A stretch of 37,742 nt of DNA from assembly GCA_005239945.1 (NCBI GenBank), contig SBAY01000102.1:1-37742 (forward strand), read 5' to 3'. Shown here one piece after another: positions 8,621 through 16,860 of the stretch; the first letter of the stretch is position 1, and the number at the start of each line of letters is the position of its first letter. The DNA comes from Nitrospira sp. (lineage in GTDB: Bacteria; UBA9089; CG2-30-40-21; SBAY01). Both the position numbers and the translations under genes were made by a program. The notes under the pieces are model-generated. The model ran no database searches. It was not told the origin of the DNA and was given only the letters and a program-made list of their open reading frames with translations.

Positions 8621-9679
8621 ATGGATATAAAAAAGATTGTCGAGACCCCAGCAGAATGGTTAAATAATACCGGTACCCATGCGGATATTGTTATCAGCAC
8701 ACGAGTAAGGTTAGCTCGCAATCTCGACGGCATACCATTTACCAATTGTGCCAAAGAGCCTGAGATTAACAAGGTCATTTCCGAGGTAAAAAATGCCGTT
8801 AAAAATAATCCCTATCTGACTAATGCAAGTATGCTCGATTTAAGCCAGGTAAATAATTTAGTTAAACAATTTTTAGTTGAGCGACACCTGATTAGTCGTG
8901 AGTTAGCCGAAAATAAAAAAGGGATTGTTTTTGTAGGTGATAAAGAGCTGATAAATATTATGGTCAATGAAGAAGACCATCTGCGGATACAGACCTTTTC
9001 TTCTGGATTAGAGCCACAGCGAACATGGCAGATGATTAACCAGGTAGATGATGAATTATCTAAATCATTAAAATATGCCTATTCATCGAATTGGGGTTAT
9101 TTGACTGCCTGTCCAACCAATGTGGGCACTGGTATGCGCACATCGGTGATGATACATCTACCGGCACTCGATATTACTAAACAGATACGAAAAATACTTC
9201 ATGCTATCTCCCAAGTAGGATTGGCTATTCGTGGGCTTTATGGTGAGGGAACAGAGGCACTGGGTGATTTCTTTCAGATATCTAATCAAATAACGCTTGG
9301 TAGGAGTGAGGAGGAAATAACGGAAAATATAGAGAAAATCACTAACCAGATTATTGGTCATGAGCAAAAGGCACGAGAGGTGTTAATCAAGGAAAATCGA
9401 ATTCAATTAGAAGACCAGATTCTGCGTGCTTATGCTACCTTAGCCTATGCCCGGGTTATCTCCTCAAAAGAGGCTTTAGAACTCCTGTCATTAGTTCGCT
9501 TAGGCGCAGGCATCGGATTGATCAAAGAGGTCTCATTAAAAGTGATAAATGAGTTATTGGTTCTTTCTCAACCGGCCAATGTTCAATTATTAGCCGGTGA
9601 GGTTCTAAGTAATCCGGCTCGTGATGTCAGACGAGCGATTATAATTCAACAAAAATTATTCAGGGAGAAAATAAAGTAA
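8621..9679 (+). CDS. mcsB: McsB protein-arginine kinase
   Basis: ATP:guanido phosphotransferase family, 352 aa. It transfers phosphate from ATP to arginine side chains of proteins, tagging them for ClpC. Visible features: the nucleotide-binding STRVRLARNLDGIPF (about 28-42), the EEDHLR motif (about 115), the catalytic loop CPTNVGTGMRTSVMIHLPAL (about 168-187) and a C-terminal RDVRRA, matching the RDxxRA phospho-arginine-sensing motif of McsB. It follows mcsA across a hairpin-forming spacer and precedes clpC. GAGGAG and AGGA precede the ATG. Transcription from the mcsA promoter is likely. Confidence 0.95.
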   Translation: MDIKKIVETPAEWLNNTGTHADIVISTRVRLARNLDGIPFTNCAKEPEINKVISEVKNAVKNNPYLTNASMLDLSQVNNLVKQFLVERHLISRELAENKKGIVFVGDKELINIMVNEEDHLRIQTFSSGLEPQRTWQMINQVDDELSKSLKYAYSSNWGYLTACPTNVGTGMRTSVMIHLPALDITKQIRKILHAISQVGLAIRGLYGEGTEALGDFFQISNQITLGRSEEEITENIEKITNQIIGHEQKAREVLIKENRIQLEDQILRAYATLAYARVISSKEALELLSLVRLGAGIGLIKEVSLKVINELLVLSQPANVQLLAGEVLSNPARDVRRAIIIQQKLFREKIK

Positions 9680-9793
9680 GGTATCAGGTATCAGGTGTCA
9701 GGTGTCAGGTAGGAAGAAAAGAGAAGTTAGGAGAAAAGAGTTTTTCACTGACTCCTAATTCCCCTCTCCTTCCTGCCTGATACCTGATACCTA
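9678..9793. repeat. Palindromic repeat, GGTATCAGG word family
   Basis: The left arm is AGGTATCAGGTATCAGG followed by two TGTCAGG units and AGGAAG. The right arm is CTTCCTGCCTGATACCTGAT with ACCT. The left arm has more word copies than the right. A shorter TTAGGAG/CTCCTAA pair lies inside. It occupies the mcsB-clpC spacer and abuts the mcsB TAA. Confidence 0.85.
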
Positions 9794-9819
9794 AATTATT
9801 AATTGATGAGGTGAAAAAA

Positions 9820-12282
9820 ATGTTTGAACGATTTACCGAAAGGGCAAGAAGGGTCTTACAATTAGCCCAGGAAGAGGCAAAACGGTTGGGCCACGACTAC
9901 CTGGGGACAGAACACATTCTTTTGGCATTAGTCAGGGAGGGGGAAGGGGTAGCCGCCGAGGTATTAAATAGTTTAGGTGTCAGCCTGGAGGCTATCCGAA
10001 TAGAAATAGAAAAGCAAGTTCCGCCGGGAGGAAATTTGCTCACTATCGGGGATGTCCCCTTTACCCCTCATTCTAAAAAGGTATTGGAATTAGCTGTCGA
10101 GGAGGCAAAGGCGTTACATCATAATTACATCGGTACCGAGCACCTGTTATTAGGTTTAATTCGGGAAGGAGAAAGTGTAGGGGCAAGGGTATTGACCGCC
10201 TTAGGTACAAATTTAAACCAGGTTAGGGATGGGGTTATCAAACTATTAAGTGGGGCTATACCTTCAGGTGCCGTTGGCGGGGCAACCGCGGGTCAAAAAA
10301 AGACGACTACGCCTGTCCTGGATGCCTTTTCCCGTGATTTAACGGCATTGGCCAGGGATAACAAATTAGACCCGGTGGTTGGTCGCCAGGACGAGATAGA
10401 ACGGGTAATTCAAATATTATCTCGCCGCAAAAAGAATAATCCTGTTTTGATAGGTGACCCGGGTGTAGGTAAAACAGCCATTGTCGAAGGGCTGGCACAA
10501 ATGGTCATCAGCGGAAAAATCCCTGAGGTATTGGCTAATAAACGGGTCTTATGTTTAGACTTAGCCGGTATTGTCGCCGGAACTAAATACCGGGGTGAAT
10601 TCGAAGAGCGTCTCAAGCGAATAATGAACGAAATCAAACAATCACCAGAGGTGATTATATTTATAGATGAGGTGCATACCTTAGTTGGTGCCGGTGGGGC
10701 AGAAGGGGCAATAGATGCCTCGGCTATTTTAAAACCTGCCCTGGCCCGGGGTGAATTACAGTGTATTGGCGCCACAACCCTGGATGAATATCGAAAATAT
10801 ATCGAGCGGGATGCCGCCCTGGAACGCAGATTCCAGACAATTATGGTTGATGAACCCTCAGTCGAGGATACTATCAAGATTTTAAAGGGATTGAGGGATA
10901 AATATGAGGCACATCATCGGGTAAAATATGAGGATACGGCCTTAGAGGCCGCGGCTAAACTCGCCAATCGATACATAGCCGATAGATTCTTGCCGGATAA
11001 AGCCATAGATTTGATGGATGAGGCCGGGGCAAAGGCACGAATCAAGGTGATGACTAAACCACCAGACCTGAAAGGATTAGAAAAGGAATTAGAGCAAATC
11101 ATCAAGGAAAAAAACGCTACTATTGCCGCACAAGAATATGAGAAGGCGGCTGATTTACGCGACAAGGAAAAAGATGTTCGCAAAAGGATAGAAGAAACCA
11201 ATAAGAAATGGGAAAGTGAACATCAGGAAGAAACGATCAATGTTATCAACAAGGAAGATATTGCCGATATTGTCTCCAAATGGACAGGTGTGCCGGTTTT
11301 CAAATTGATCGAAAAGGAATCCGAGAAATTATTACGCATGGAAGAGAATATTCATAAGCGGGTTATTGCCCAGGATGAGGCAATTTCAGCCCTGTCGCGG
11401 GCAATGCGTCGGGCAAGAACCGGGCTTAAAGACCCAAAAAGACCGATGGGTTCATTCATCTTCCTTGGTCCCACCGGTGTAGGCAAAACAGAACTGGCCA
11501 AGGCATTGGCTGAATTCCTGTTCGATGATGAGGAGGCGCTTATTCAGATTGATATGTCGGAGTTTATGGAGAAATTTGCTGTCTCCAGATTAGTTGGTGC
11601 CCCCCCAGGATATGTGGGTTATGAAGAAGGAGGCGAACTAACCGAAAAGGTAAGAAGAAAACCTTATTCAGTTATTCTCTTAGATGAGATTGAGAAGGCT
11701 CACCCTGATGTATTCAATATCCTTTTACAGGTATTCGAAGACGGTCATCTGACGGATAACCTCGGACATACGGTGGATTTCAGAAATACAGTCATAATTA
11801 TGACCTCTAATGTCGGGGCAAAGGATATTTTTGAGGCAAAAGATATAGGCTTCCGCAAGGCTACGGCTGAGAAAACCTATGGCGATATTAAGGATAAGGT
11901 TCTTTCAGAGATGAAGAAGCTGTTTAATCCTGAGTTCTTAAACCGAATCGATGACACCATTGTCTTCCACCCATTAAGTACGGAAGATGTCAAACAGATT
12001 GTCACCTTAATGATTGACAAACTGAATGAGCGATTAGAGGAGCAAAATATAGAGCTGGAATTAAGTGAGGATGGGGTAGCCTTTTTATCGGAAAAAGGCT
12101 ATGACCCGGCCTATGGTGCCAGACCGCTGAGAAGGACTATTCAAAAATATATCGAAGACCCATTAGCAGAAGAACTCCTTAAAGCCAAATTCCCTAACGG
12201 CGGAAAGATATTGGTTAAAAGGGAGGAGGATAAACTAATATTTGAAGAAAAGGGAAGGAAGAAGAAGGCTGAAGGTAAATAA
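9820..12282 (+). CDS. clpC: ClpC-type AAA+ unfoldase of the Clp protease
   Basis: HSP100 unfoldase that feeds ClpP; in McsAB systems it recognises phospho-arginine through its N domain. The double Clp-N repeat (residues 1-145) contains [21 protein letters not shown]1 has Walker A GDPGVGKT and Walker [10 protein letters not shown] middle domain with a UVR-like stretch ([13 protein letters not shown]) follows, then D2 with GPTGVGKT and [12 protein letters not shown], and the C-terminal Clp D2-small domain. I choose ATG 9820 because GAGGTG stands 7 nt before it; the ORF track extends three codons to GTG 9811. It is the third gene of the mcsA operon. clpP is not in the window. Confidence 0.95.
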   Translation: MFERFTERARRVLQLAQEEAKRLGHDYLGTEHILLALVREGEGVAAEVLNSLGVSLEAIRIEIEKQVPPGGNLLTIGDVPFTPHSKKVLELAVEEAKALHHNYIGTEHLLLGLIREGESVGARVLTALGTNLNQVRDGVIKLLSGAIPSGAVGGATAGQKKTTTPVLDAFSRDLTALARDNKLDPVVGRQDEIERVIQILSRRKKNNPVLIGDPGVGKTAIVEGLAQMVISGKIPEVLANKRVLCLDLAGIVAGTKYRGEFEERLKRIMNEIKQSPEVIIFIDEVHTLVGAGGAEGAIDASAILKPALARGELQCIGATTLDEYRKYIERDAALERRFQTIMVDEPSVEDTIKILKGLRDKYEAHHRVKYEDTALEAAAKLANRYIADRFLPDKAIDLMDEAGAKARIKVMTKPPDLKGLEKELEQIIKEKNATIAAQEYEKAADLRDKEKDVRKRIEETNKKWESEHQEETINVINKEDIADIVSKWTGVPVFKLIEKESEKLLRMEENIHKRVIAQDEAISALSRAMRRARTGLKDPKRPMGSFIFLGPTGVGKTELAKALAEFLFDDEEALIQIDMSEFMEKFAVSRLVGAPPGYVGYEEGGELTEKVRRKPYSVILLDEIEKAHPDVFNILLQVFEDGHLTDNLGHTVDFRNTVIIMTSNVGAKDIFEAKDIGFRKATAEKTYGDIKDKVLSEMKKLFNPEFLNRIDDTIVFHPLSTEDVKQIVTLMIDKLNERLEEQNIELELSEDGVAFLSEKGYDPAYGARPLRRTIQKYIEDPLAEELLKAKFPNGGKILVKREEDKLIFEEKGRKKKAEGK

Positions 12283-12285
12283 GGT

Positions 12286-12846
12286 ATTTACATCCCCCGT
12301 AATATTGAGAAAACCCTAAAAGGGTTTGTTGAACAATTCCCTGTGGTTATTCTGACTGGCCCCAGACAAGCAGGCAAATCTACATTACTTTCCAATCTCT
12401 TCGGGAATACATATAATGATTAATGTTGAGTTGCTAGGGGCCGGGATGTGCTCCCAATATTGGATACATTATTAATGCTTGAAATACCACAAACTGTGGG
12501 TTTCAGTAACCCGCAGTTAGCTCCAACGACTTGTTATTGCATAAGGTCTCGAGAGTTTTATCATTACTCCCTGCTTTTACCCTATATACTTAATTATGGT
12601 CATGAGATCCAGCTGGGTTAAAGTATCTACCCCATAATGTCTCATTCGGATATTTCTTCGGAATATGTATAATTTTGCTGCCTGTTATTATTTATTTGCG
12701 ATAACATTATCTCCTTCGATGACCCTCTCATCAGTGAAAGGGCTTTATCTGACCCCTATCTTTTCTTAGATACTGCTGGGGATAAGGTGATATTTGATGA
12801 AATCCACTATGTCCCAGAACTTTTACCTTATATAAAAATACTTATT
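12286..12846 (+). pseudogene. AAA_14/DUF4143-type ATPase, broken and interrupted
   Basis: The first piece (12286-12420) encodes YIPRNIEKTLKGFVEQFPVV then ILTGPRQAGKSTLLSNLFG, the Walker A region of AAA_14 (DUF4143) ATPases. The second (12703-12846), in the same frame, encodes NIISFDDPLISERALSDPYL and later DKVIFDEIHYVPELL, with the Walker B. Removing 12417-12704 restores continuous TYNIISFDD, so one insertion disrupted the gene. The 3' half is gone, replaced by the CACAAAG-word palindrome. No start codon is visible. Such ATPases are common in environmental bacteria, often mobile, of unknown role. Confidence 0.85.
12417..12704. mobile_element. Insertion of about 284 bp inside the AAA_14 pseudogene
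   Basis: Flanked by ATAA on both sides (12413-12416 and 12701-12704), consistent with a 4-bp target duplication, because excision rebuilds the ATPase reading frame. No terminal inverted repeats and no ORF are evident. It contains a strong hairpin (AACTGTGGGTT / AACCCGCAGTT, 12492-12518) and, on the minus strand, ATAACAAGTCGTTGGAGC then TAACTGCGGG, which resembles an attC left half and shares AGCTAACTGCGGG with the palindrome at 265-395. Its left end GAGTTGCTAGGGG could be the weak partner arm. The element type is unknown. Confidence 0.5.
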
Positions 12847-12847
12847 T

Positions 12848-12942
12848 TTAACCACAAAGTTCACAAAGATAAACAATATAACCCTTTTTCATCTTTTATT
12901 CTTTGTGTAATTTGTGCCTCCTTTTGTGAACTTTGTGGTTAA
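12848..12942. repeat. Palindromic repeat, CACAAAG word family (copy 2)
   Basis: Arms TTAACCACAAAGTTCACAAA (12848 on) and TTTGTGAACTTTGTGGTTAA (ending 12942) are reverse complements over about 20 bp, with a loop that itself carries more TTTGTG words. It truncates the AAA_14 pseudogene and precedes mobA. Confidence 0.85.
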
Positions 12943-12997
12943 AATAGTATCGCACCAAAATTCACGAAACTCCAGATAATACCAATGAGAAAAAATT

Positions 12998-13606
12998 ATG
13001 ACGGGAATTATTTTGGCCGGTGGTAAAGGCAGTCGACTGAAGAATATCAATAAACCCCTTATTAAATTAGGCAGGTTGACTATTATTGAGCAGATTATTG
13101 TTAGGTTAAAAGAATCTTCATGTGAAGAGATTGTCATCTGTAGTGGTCAAAACCCAATCAAGGATACAATCCTTGATGGTCTAACCCAAATTGAGGACAT
13201 CATTCCTCACCAGGGACCATTAGCTGGGCTTTATAGTGGACTTATGGCTTCCAGGAGTTTTTATAATTTTGTTGTTGCCGGTGATATGCCTTTTTTGAGT
13301 ACCAACCTGATTAAGTATATGAAGGATAAAGCAGGTAACGCGGATATTCTCGTCCCTAAAACCCAAAGAGGGATAGAACCCCTTCATGCCATCTATTCTA
13401 AAAATTGTCTGGATGTAATCAAGCAAAAAATATTTAGTGAAAAGGAGAAACTTTCACTTGAATCTATTTTTACTGAGTTAAAGGTAGAATATATCTTAGA
13501 GGATGAGATACGGCAATTTTCCTTACCCGAGATGGTATTTTTTAATATTAATACACCCGAGGATATAAAAGAAGCAAAACGATTAATGAGAAGGTTGGAA
13601 AGGTAA
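12998..13606 (+). CDS. mobA: Molybdenum cofactor guanylyltransferase (MobA)
   Basis: Transfers GMP from GTP to molybdopterin to form the guanine dinucleotide cofactor. The 202-aa NTP-transferase fold has the nucleotide motif LAGGKGSRLKNINKPLIKLG at the N-terminus, IIPHQGPLAGLYSGL (about 68-82), the metal motif VAGDMPFLS (about 92-100), and an NINTPEDI-type C-terminal motif typical of MobA. No molybdoenzyme or other moco gene is nearby, so its partner is elsewhere. The Shine-Dalgarno sequence is weak (AATGAGA). The TAA stop lies in the first word of the palindrome at 13602-13695. Confidence 0.9.
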   Translation: MTGIILAGGKGSRLKNINKPLIKLGRLTIIEQIIVRLKESSCEEIVICSGQNPIKDTILDGLTQIEDIIPHQGPLAGLYSGLMASRSFYNFVVAGDMPFLSTNLIKYMKDKAGNADILVPKTQRGIEPLHAIYSKNCLDVIKQKIFSEKEKLSLESIFTELKVEYILEDEIRQFSLPEMVFFNINTPEDIKEAKRLMRRLER

Positions 13607-13695
13607 TTGGTAATCAGGTAATCGGGTAATTGGTAACAACCAATTGAGACTTTTTCTTTACCGATAACCTGATTACCTGATTACCGGTTACTGGC
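13602..13695. repeat. Palindromic repeat, GGTAATC word family (copy 1)
   Basis: The left arm is GGTAATTGGTAATCAGGTAA plus TCGGGTAATTGGTAA; the right arm is TACCGATAACCTGATTACCT plus GATTACCGGTTACTGG. Word order is not identical in the two arms. It lies between convergent mobA and the membrane-fusion gene and provides the mobA stop codon. Related copies are at 22921-23018, 23903-23947, 26555-26597 and 26739-26792. Confidence 0.85.
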
Positions 13696-13699
13696 ATTA

Positions 13700-14893
13700 C
13701 TATTTCTCCTCCTCTTTAATCACTATCCTTGCCTTGTCCTTTAGCTCTAAGGGAGGGTTCAGGACAACCTCCTCACCCTCATTTACACCGGATAAAACCT
13801 CAACCTCATTGGGATTTCTAAATCCTGAGGTAATCTCTCTTTTACTGACAATATTATCCTTGATGACAAAGACATAGTCCTTCCCTTCGATATTGACTAA
13901 TGCCTCCTGGGAAATCTTGGTAACATCCTTCTTTAAGCCTGAAACAATAACCACATCGCAAAGCATCTCACTCCTGATGTCAATATTTGTTGGCTCAAGC
14001 TGCATGGTCACCTCAAAGGTATTTATCTTTTCTATCAGCCTTGGAGATGGAGCTATCTTTTCTACCTTTGCGGAAATCACCCTACCTGAAAAGGCATCAG
14101 GAATCACAGAAACAGACATACCTAAGGATATTTTGCTAATATCCACCTCATCTAAGTTCACCCTGGCCACAAATTCTTTACCTGAGACAACTACTGAAAG
14201 TAATTGTCCCTGGTTGACCCAACTGCCCTCTTTTATCTCTTTTTGGGTAACAATGCCACAGATGGGTGAGGTGATTTTAGACCAGCAAATCTGCTGTTCT
14301 ATTGATATTAGATTTTTGTCTATGGCTTTAATAGAGGAGACGACGGATTCTGTCTCCTCACGGTGAGCATTAAGTCTTTCTTTGAGTTGTGTCCTGATAA
14401 TCTCAAGTTGTAACCTTGTTTTATCGTAATCTGCGGTTATTCTTTTTAGTTCGTCCAGGGAGATAACCTTGCCCTCAAACAAATTCTTCTTTGCCTCAAA
14501 TTGTCTTTCTGCCTCTCTAAAAAGGACTTCTGCCTCCTGCACCCGGTCTTCTAACTCCTTAATATCAAGCCCTCGCTCAAGCTTGATAAGATTATTTTTA
14601 TAATTGACTAATTTTGCCTCTTCCTGGTGTTTTCTTGCCAAAAGTTCTTTGTCGTCCAGACAAGCAACAATCTCACCCTTTTTCACAGGGGTTCCCTCTT
14701 CGAGGATAAACATTATTACCCCGGGAATCTTTGCCTTAAGTTCGAATCTATCCCTTGCCTCAATTTTCCCCCTGGCAGAGACCTTAAGACTAAGCTCTCC
14801 TCTGGTTACCTCACCCTTTACTACAGCAATCTTCTTTCCATCTTTTCCCCTGACCAGAAAGAAGACCACGCCTCCGATAACAGTCAAAATCAC
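13700..14893 (-). CDS. Periplasmic adaptor (HlyD/MacA-type membrane fusion protein)
   Basis: Membrane fusion protein of a tripartite efflux system, linking the inner-membrane ABC permease to TolC. An N-terminal membrane helix (VILTVIGGVVFFLV) is followed by a barrel-sandwich half (KIEARDRFELKAKIPGVI), a long coiled-coil hairpin (about 80-195), the second lipoyl half (ITSPICGIVTQKEIKEGSWV) and beta-barrel and membrane-proximal domains. GTG 14893 is the first conventional start. In frame 24 nt upstream an ATA codon (14917-14915) stands 6 nt after a perfect AAAGGAG and would give IKKWIILLVILTVIGG, the expected N-terminus. The native start was probably ATG and is now ATA. It is the last gene of the efflux operon. 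Confidence 0.88.
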   Translation of the reverse strand: MILTVIGGVVFFLVRGKDGKKIAVVKGEVTRGELSLKVSARGKIEARDRFELKAKIPGVIMFILEEGTPVKKGEIVACLDDKELLARKHQEEAKLVNYKNNLIKLERGLDIKELEDRVQEAEVLFREAERQFEAKKNLFEGKVISLDELKRITADYDKTRLQLEIIRTQLKERLNAHREETESVVSSIKAIDKNLISIEQQICWSKITSPICGIVTQKEIKEGSWVNQGQLLSVVVSGKEFVARVNLDEVDISKISLGMSVSVIPDAFSGRVISAKVEKIAPSPRLIEKINTFEVTMQLEPTNIDIRSEMLCDVVIVSGLKKDVTKISQEALVNIEGKDYVFVIKDNIVSKREITSGFRNPNEVEVLSGVNEGEEVVLNPPLELKDKARIVIKEEEK

Positions 14894-14934
14894 CAGGAGT
14901 ATTATCCATTTCTTTATTTTAGTCTCCTTTTTTT

Positions 14935-14973
14935 AAAGAATAGGTCATATAGGACTTATAGGACTTATTCTTT
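14935..14973. repeat. Palindromic repeat, GGACTTATA word family (copy 1)
   Basis: AAAGAATA ... TATTCTTT ends enclose iterated GGTCATATA/GGACTTATA words. It covers the last codons (RISPISPI) and stop of the four-helix-bundle gene and precedes the adaptor's Shine-Dalgarno sequence. Copies are at 15131-15166 (inside a CDS), 15536-15587, 18051-18089 and 22345-22386. Confidence 0.8.
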
Positions 14974-15523
14974 CTCTTCCCTTTCTTCGCGATTGATAAA
15001 GCCTTTCCGTGAATCCACCTTCTTCTAAAAATTGTTTTTCTAATTGCCGCAATAACTGGTCAAGCAAATAATTTGCCTGATGAATCAGGCAGATAAGAAC
15101 ATTTGCAGCTACTTCAAGCGAGCTTTGTTCGATATAGGTCTTATAAGTCTTATATGACCTATTCTTCTCCCATGCAAGATTTCTGATTGCTTGAGCCTGT
15201 GGGTGAGATTTATCCCAGAGTATCAATCCTTGCTGTCGCAGAATGTCTTCGTAATCCGCCAGTAGTTCCTCAAGACTTGCACGAGCCACACCCATCAGTT
15301 TTAGCTCGGTTTTCTTTGATGTACCTGATGCCATGCTGCCTTCAGCAATATTTTGTTTGCCACTACGCGATGCCTGTACCATTTGATCATGAGTGCGAGA
15401 ACGCTTGTCAATAAAACGATTACAGAATACCACCGTAGCATCATAAATAATTTCTGTAGTCTGATAAGATTTCAGGTTGCGGTATCCACCATGTGGGGTA
15501 ATCAAGTTTGGTTTTTCATTCAT
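14945..15523 (-). CDS. Four-helix-bundle (S23/Avd-like) suffix-domain protein
   Basis: A 192-aa protein of the four-helix-bundle family related to the 23S rRNA intervening-sequence protein. Diagnostic stretches: PHGGYRNLKSYQTTEIIYDA, FIDKRSRTHDQMVQASRSGK, NIAEGSMASGTSKKTELKLM and ASLEELLADYEDILRQQGL. The function is unknown; Avd, the accessory protein of diversity-generating retroelements, has the same fold, but there is no reverse transcriptase here. Its ATG overlaps the TolC stop (AATGAATGA), so translation is probably coupled. Its place inside an efflux operon is unusual. The internal stretch RSYKTYKTYIE and the C-terminal RISPISPI are encoded by GGACTTATA-word repeats, so repeat DNA has been accepted into the coding sequence. 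Confidence 0.85.
   Translation of the reverse strand: MNEKPNLITPHGGYRNLKSYQTTEIIYDATVVFCNRFIDKRSRTHDQMVQASRSGKQNIAEGSMASGTSKKTELKLMGVARASLEELLADYEDILRQQGLILWDKSHPQAQAIRNLAWEKNRSYKTYKTYIEQSSLEVAANVLICLIHQANYLLDQLLRQLEKQFLEEGGFTERLYQSRRKGRERISPISPI
15131..15166. repeat. GGACTTATA-word repeat inside the four-helix-bundle CDS (copy 2)
   Basis: GATATAGGTCTTATAAGTCT followed by TATATGACCTATTCTT; read on the minus strand in frame it gives KNRSYKTYKTYI. It keeps the reading frame open. Confidence 0.75.
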
Positions 15524-16860
15524 TGTTTTTTTCCTTTATATGTCCTATGGGTCTTATATGACCTATAGGACATATATGACCTATTCTTTTCCCCAAATTC
15601 ATTCTGCATAGTTCATAGTCAATCATAGCCTCAATCTGCATGGTAGAAGAACGAATAAATGTCTCCTCTGCCTCTTTTACCTCTGAGATGGTGGCTAACC
15701 CAAGTTCATATCTTTTCTTTGTTATCCGCAATATCTCATTTCCTAATCCCTTGTTTTTTTCAGAAACCTTTACCCGCTCTTCTGCCTCCCGTAATCCGGC
15801 AATAATCTCCTTTGTCTCCAATATAATTTTATCCTTAAGACTATGGCAATTTTCTTCTGCCGTTTTATAATTCAACTCTGTCTGTTTCACCTTAGATGCT
15901 GTGTAAAAGCCGTTGAAGAATGGAATCTCGATACCTAATCCCTATTCTCCACGACTCTTCCGACACATCATCAAGGCTCTTTTTGAATCCATCCTTATTC
16001 TCACCACTCCAGTTGTAACCTCCAATCAAATTAACCTTTGGAAAGTAATCTGCCCTGATTATCCTAATCTGCAATTCCTTACTCGTTGTCTCTGCCTCCC
16101 TGGCGGCAACCTCTGGATTATTTGTTATTGCCTCGCTGACTATTTTTTCTTCATCCACATCTATCGGCATAAAGGTCGGCTCATCCTTGATAGCTATTTC
16201 CCCCTCTATTTTCAACAGGCTTCCAAGATTATCCCTTGCCACCTTTTCCCGGCAGGATGCCCTGATTAACTCCTCTTTGGCACAAGCCAGATTTACCTCC
16301 TGCTTCATCATCTCTACCTCTGGAATAAAACCCTCTTTGTATTTAGCCAGGGTAATCTCCATAATCGAGTCGGCATACTCTACCCTTTTCTGGCAAGCCT
16401 TTTTTAATTCGATAGCTTTTTTAAGATTCCAGTAAGAGGCTATGATTTTGTAGGTAACCTCATTCTTTACCTGCTCTATTTTCAATAAAGCAATCTTTAT
16501 TTCCTCCCTGGCATACTTAATGGCATTGCTTACCTTCCCACCTGTCCATAGAATCTGATTCAGGGAAAGGGATAGATTATTATGGTATCCTTCAATAGAT
16601 TCAGGCGATTTTATCTCTTCCCAATTATTGTAAGAAGAACTGATATTACCGGTTATCTGCGGATATACCTGAGACAATGTTTCCTTTAAAGATGCCTTTG
16701 TAATCTCAAACTGCAGATTAGCTACCTTCAATTCCCGGCTATTAGCTAACCCTATCCTGATTGCTTCTTGCAGGGTAAGATTATGAACAGACTCAGCATA
16801 AGAGGCTTCATGGATAATAAGGAAAGAGATCAGGCATAAACTTAAAATTTTACTACTCAT
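15516..16860 (-). pseudogene. TolC-family outer-membrane efflux protein, frameshifted
   Basis: The N-terminal part (16860-15892) has a signal peptide (LSLCLISFLIIHEASYA), the OEP start LTLQEAIRIGLANSRELKVA and long helical repeats (LSLNQILWTGGKVSNAI). The frame then runs into SWRIGIRYRDS and stops. Dropping one C from the CCC run at 15940-15942 gives GLGIEIPFFNGFYTASKVKQ, the conserved TolC turn, and joins the second ORF (15890-15516). The full product would be about 450 aa. It is therefore a single +1 frameshift, either a real mutation or an assembly error. The C-terminal tail RIGHICPIGHIRPIGHIK is encoded by a GGACTTATA-word palindrome. The start ATG overlaps the permease stop. Confidence 0.88.
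15536..15587. repeat. GGACTTATA-word palindrome encoding the TolC tail (copy 3)
   Basis: TATATGTCCTAT / ATAGGACATATA arms flank a GGGTCTTATATGACC core. Read in frame on the minus strand it encodes the GHI-x-PIGHI repeats at the TolC C-terminus. Confidence 0.85.

Noticed and set aside
10410-11201. Minus-strand ORFs of 155 and 95 aa within clpC
   Set aside because: Composition mirrors the clpC coding strand; no start signals; shadow ORFs.
14945-15523. Diversity-generating retroelement (Avd-like gene)
   Set aside because: No reverse transcriptase, template repeat or variable repeat is found nearby.
15516-16860. Programmed frameshifting in tolC
   Set aside because: The CCC site lacks a recognised slippery heptamer and no stimulatory structure is evident; a mutation or sequence error is simpler.
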